Source of the DNA: JAIBBG01 sp040381475
GTDB lineage: Bacteria > Bacteroidota > Bacteroidia > Flavobacteriales_D > Sanyastnellaceae
Reading direction: 5' to 3'
NCBI GenBank assembly: GCA_040381475.1
Contig: JBEIHH010000067.1
Location: forward strand, 1-16,714
Length of the DNA stretch: 16,714 nucleotides
Position numbers and translations under genes: made by a program. This document shows positions 13,994-16,714 of the stretch, one piece after another. Every line of letters starts with the position of its first letter. Positions within the stretch are counted from its first letter, which is position 1. The notes beneath the pieces are model-generated. The model did no database searches. It was not told where the DNA came from and saw only the letters and a list, made by a program, of their open reading frames with translations.

Positions 13994-16078
13994 ATGATTA
14001 AGCTCAAACACATATTTTTATTCGCTGTCGTTATTGCGATAAGCGCATGCAAACAAAGCAGCAAACTCGACCGCTCAATCGTTCCGGCAGCTGGGCCAGC
14101 TCCTGCTATTCGGATTGGTCAATATCAGATGGCTACTTTGGAGAACGGGTTGAAACTCGTTGTCGTGGAAAATCACAAACTACCTCGTGTTTCTTACAGC
14201 ATCAATCTGGATTTAGATCCGTTGATGGAAGGGCCGAAAGCTGGTTATGCTTCAATGGCCGGTGACATGCTCATGGCTGGAACTCAAGCTAGAAGTAAGG
14301 CTCAGATCGATGAAAGCATCGATTTCATGGGCGCATCTCTCAGTTCTTCTGCCAACGGGGTTTTCGGGAGCTGTCTCAAAAAACATTCAGGTGAGTTTTT
14401 GTCATTGATGTCCGACGTTCTGTTGAATCCAACTTTCCCAAAGGATGAATTTGACAAAGGCATTAAGCAAACACTTTCAGGTCTTGCAAATGAAAAGACT
14501 GATCCCAATTCCATGTCGGATAAAGTTGGCAATGTGATGAAATATGGCAAGGACCATCCTTACGGTGAAGTTATGACTGAGGCGACTGTGAATGCCATCA
14601 CTCGTGAAGATCTCAAGAATTATTACGACACCTATTTTCGCCCTAACGTGGCTTATCTCGTTGTAGTGGGAGATATCACTTTTGAAGAAGCAAAAGCCCA
14701 GGCTACACAACATTTTGGCGCCTGGAAAAAACAACCTGTCAAGGAAGCGTCATTCAAAATGCCTTCGGCTCCTGACGGAAATCGCGTAGTTTTTGTTCCT
14801 CTGGCCGGCGCTGTGCAAAGCGTAATTGATATCACCTACTCCATAGATCTGAAGCCCGGAACCAACGATGCCATTGTTGCAAGTGTCCTCAACAATATTC
14901 TCGGCGGTAGCGGATTTCAGTCGCGTCTTATGCAAAACCTCCGAGAAGACAAGGCATACACTTATGGCGCTTATTCGGCTATTTCAGCCGATGAGAATGT
15001 CGGCTATTTCAGCGCAGGGGCAAGTGTTCGCAATGCAGTGACAGACAGCGCCGTTACAGAGTTTTTGTTTGAAATGCAGCGGATCGTAAACGAACCGGTG
15101 GCTGACAGTACTCTTCAAACGATCAAGAACATCATGAATGGCAATTTTGCCAGATCGCTGGAACGCCCGCAGACCGTAGCCAATTTCGCATTGAATATTG
15201 AGAAGTATAAGTTACCTAAGGATTATTACGAGACTTATCTGCAAAAACTTCAGGCGGTAACCGTTGCTGATGTTCAGGCAATGGCCAAACGTCTGATCAA
15301 ACCGTCGAATGCATATATTACTGTCGTTGGTAATCGTGAAGTCTCCGAAAAGCTTTCGAAATTCGCTAAAAGTGGTAAGGTTGAAATTGTAAACGCGGAT
15401 GGTACACCATTCGTTGAATTGAAACCCGCTCCGGAGGGATTAACTGCAAGCGATGTTTTTGCGAATCATATCAAGGCAATGGGAGGGGTTGATGCGCTGA
15501 AAAAAGTGAAATCGTATGAACAGAAGGGAAAAATGAGCATGGGACCAATGGCTCTGGATATGAATATTCGTGTAAAAGACAGTAAGAAATTCCGAATGAC
15601 CATGACTATGGGTGGTCAGGAATTTATGAAGCAAATTTTCGACGGAACCAAGGGCATCATGAGTCAGGGTCCGCAAAAAATGGAAATGGATGCGGACATG
15701 ATAGCTGAAACGAAACAACAGATGGATCTCCTTGCGGAAATGAATTATGAGAAAAATGGTTATTCAGGTATTGTGAAAGGTGTTGATAACATCGACGGCC
15801 AGGCTTTATATGTAATTGACCTGAAAAAGCCTGACGGATCGTTTGTCACGGAATACTACAATGTTCAATCCGGCTTGAAATACAAATCGGTTTCTGTGGA
15901 AGAGGAAGGAGGAGAGTCTTTCATTTCAGAAACAATTTACAAGGAATACGCGAAAAGCGGAGATATCATGTTTGCCCGAAAAATCACACAAATTGCGGGG
16001 CCGCAGATCATTGATATTTCAGTTGATGAAATGGTAATCAATCCGAAAATTGATGACAAGGATTTTTCAATTGAATAG
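13994..16078 (+). CDS. M16B lipoprotein subunit without zinc site, with extra C-terminal LolA-like domain
   Basis: A 694-residue lipoprotein: lipobox I-S-A-C with Cys19. Two M16 domains cover about 35-470. At the place of the zinc motif the sequence reads S-M-A-G-D (87-91), aligned residue for residue with H-F-F-E-H of the neighbour, so zinc cannot bind. The Arg/Tyr motif is kept: R317 and Y322/Y324 in L-R-E-D-K-A-Y-T-Y-G. This is the pattern of the non-zinc partner in M16B heterodimers. After residue ~490 comes about 200 residues of alternating beta strands, Met-rich (K-M-S-M-G-P-M), resembling the LolA/outer-membrane lipoprotein-sorting fold; that assignment is by pattern. The lipid anchor would tether the dimer to a membrane. 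The next gene overlaps its 3' end. Confidence 0.9.
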   Translation: MIKLKHIFLFAVVIAISACKQSSKLDRSIVPAAGPAPAIRIGQYQMATLENGLKLVVVENHKLPRVSYSINLDLDPLMEGPKAGYASMAGDMLMAGTQARSKAQIDESIDFMGASLSSSANGVFGSCLKKHSGEFLSLMSDVLLNPTFPKDEFDKGIKQTLSGLANEKTDPNSMSDKVGNVMKYGKDHPYGEVMTEATVNAITREDLKNYYDTYFRPNVAYLVVVGDITFEEAKAQATQHFGAWKKQPVKEASFKMPSAPDGNRVVFVPLAGAVQSVIDITYSIDLKPGTNDAIVASVLNNILGGSGFQSRLMQNLREDKAYTYGAYSAISADENVGYFSAGASVRNAVTDSAVTEFLFEMQRIVNEPVADSTLQTIKNIMNGNFARSLERPQTVANFALNIEKYKLPKDYYETYLQKLQAVTVADVQAMAKRLIKPSNAYITVVGNREVSEKLSKFAKSGKVEIVNADGTPFVELKPAPEGLTASDVFANHIKAMGGVDALKKVKSYEQKGKMSMGPMALDMNIRVKDSKKFRMTMTMGGQEFMKQIFDGTKGIMSQGPQKMEMDADMIAETKQQMDLLAEMNYEKNGYSGIVKGVDNIDGQALYVIDLKKPDGSFVTEYYNVQSGLKYKSVSVEEEGGESFISETIYKEYAKSGDIMFARKITQIAGPQIIDISVDEMVINPKIDDKDFSIE

Positions 16079-16714
16079 ATTCTGGTTTCAAAGTAGATTT
16101 TTCCGTTTAGGAATGCTCTGCATCTTGCTGATAAGTGCCACGAAATTCAGCGCACAGGAAGCGGACAGCTCTGTTACAAAAACTGCTTCATCCAAAGAGA
16201 TGTGTATCAGTTTCGGCTTACTGTATTCCAATCTGACTCTGGATTCTGAACCCTTCTTTGCAGATAGTGCCGGCAAGGTTGGTTACAGCAACATCAACAA
16301 TGGAGGCGGTCTTTCTTTGGGTTTGGCTTATAATCTTTATCCCGGAAAATATTTCCTATTTCGCCCTGGTCTGGAGACTGTTATTCTCAGCGGCAACATT
16401 GCTTACGATACCGATATCAACCACCAGAAGAAATCGAATATCTGGCCGGTGGCTTTGGAAGTTCCGTTAACACTCATTTATTCACGCAATATTCACAGTG
16501 GAGTTGTTGCTGATAAACGCACGTGGCCTGAAATTGGATTGGGAATTCGTCCTGCTATTGCTCTCGAATATTTTTTCGACATGCGTCCGACCATGAAAAC
16601 ATTCAATCTTAATGCAGATCTTGTTGTGGGCTTACCGTTGCGCTGGAAAAAGGCCAATGCCAGAATTGAACTCATTTATTCGCATGGGTTCAATAACCTC
16701 ATAGGAGTTGACGA
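16053..16714 (+). CDS. PorT-like outer-membrane beta-barrel protein (3' truncated by window end)
   Basis: An open frame runs to the right edge without a stop, about 220 residues. After a signal peptide (hydrophobic stretch L-G-M-L-C-I-L-L-I-S, cut near F-S-A-Q) come alternating strands with glycine and aromatic turns, including E-I-G-L-G-I-R-P and A-R-I-E-L-I-Y-S-H-G-F-N-N-L, which resemble the late strands of PorT-family and general outer-membrane beta-barrel proteins. Three starts are possible: ATG 16053 (26-base overlap with the M16 gene), TTG 16071 (8-base overlap) and ATG 16113. The last lacks the basic n-region (R-F-W-F-Q-S-R-F-F-R) a signal peptide should have, so an overlapping start is preferred. 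Co-transcription with the M16 pair is likely. True PorT identity is uncertain. Confidence 0.7.
   Translation, partial: MTRIFQLNRFWFQSRFFRLGMLCILLISATKFSAQEADSSVTKTASSKEMCISFGLLYSNLTLDSEPFFADSAGKVGYSNINNGGGLSLGLAYNLYPGKYFLFRPGLETVILSGNIAYDTDINHQKKSNIWPVALEVPLTLIYSRNIHSGVVADKRTWPEIGLGIRPAIALEYFFDMRPTMKTFNLNADLVVGLPLRWKKANARIELIYSHGFNNLIGVD

Noticed and set aside
1..16714. CRISPR array, transposon, integrase or prophage
   Set aside because: No regularly spaced repeats, transposase or integrase motifs or attachment-site duplications were seen, including next to the tRNA genes.

Overview
The window reads as chromosomal DNA of a Bacteroidota bacterium, most likely from the Flavobacteriales or a close relative. 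Four things point there: a secreted protein ends in the gliding-motility/type IX secretion type B sorting domain; the last gene resembles the PorT-type outer-membrane barrels of that phylum; several intergenic spaces carry a -7 element close to the Bacteroidota consensus TAnnTTTG; and most genes lack a good Shine-Dalgarno sequence. No rRNA, CRISPR array, insertion sequence, integrase or phage gene was seen, and base composition looks even, so this is mainly core genome rather than an island.

Left end (1-760): the 3' tail of an unrecognised plus-strand gene faces a minus-strand cluster of three tRNA genes, Lys(TTT), Leu(GAG) and Leu(CAG), in transcription order. The cluster has a recognisable promoter, hairpins between the genes and a probable shared terminator against the left gene. 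Upstream of it on the same strand lies a YghO-like GNAT protein. Middle left (1920-4870): a promoter-bearing gap separates that gene from a plus-strand pair, a small secreted protein of unknown function and a large type IX secreted protein with CUB-like, PKD and P-type domains, closed by a strong terminator. The terminator runs straight into an Upf1-like superfamily 1 helicase gene (4871-6739).

Centre (6740-8530): pcm (isoaspartate repair methyltransferase) converges on the helicase gene and diverges from a Gfo/Idh/MocA oxidoreductase. A 205-base spacer with two inverted repeats leads into a lipoprotein gene tightly coupled, through a TTG start, to a polyprenyl-phosphate sugar transferase that would start exopolysaccharide or O-unit synthesis. 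That pair converges on an orphan hutH (histidine ammonia-lyase). The hutH gene diverges from an operon of two M16 metallopeptidase-family proteins followed by a PorT-like barrel that runs off the window.

The best functional story is the M16 pair. The first protein keeps the zinc site but has lost the Arg/Tyr pair. The second, a lipoprotein, has lost the zinc site but keeps the Arg/Tyr pair and carries an extra C-terminal domain resembling LolA-type lipoprotein-binding folds. Together they look like one split periplasmic peptidase, possibly tethered to a membrane and co-transcribed with an outer-membrane barrel. The hutH/M16 intergenic region is also unusually rich in inverted repeats. Nothing seen is a clearly new defence or mobile system; the most interesting points are these arrangements and several start-site oddities.
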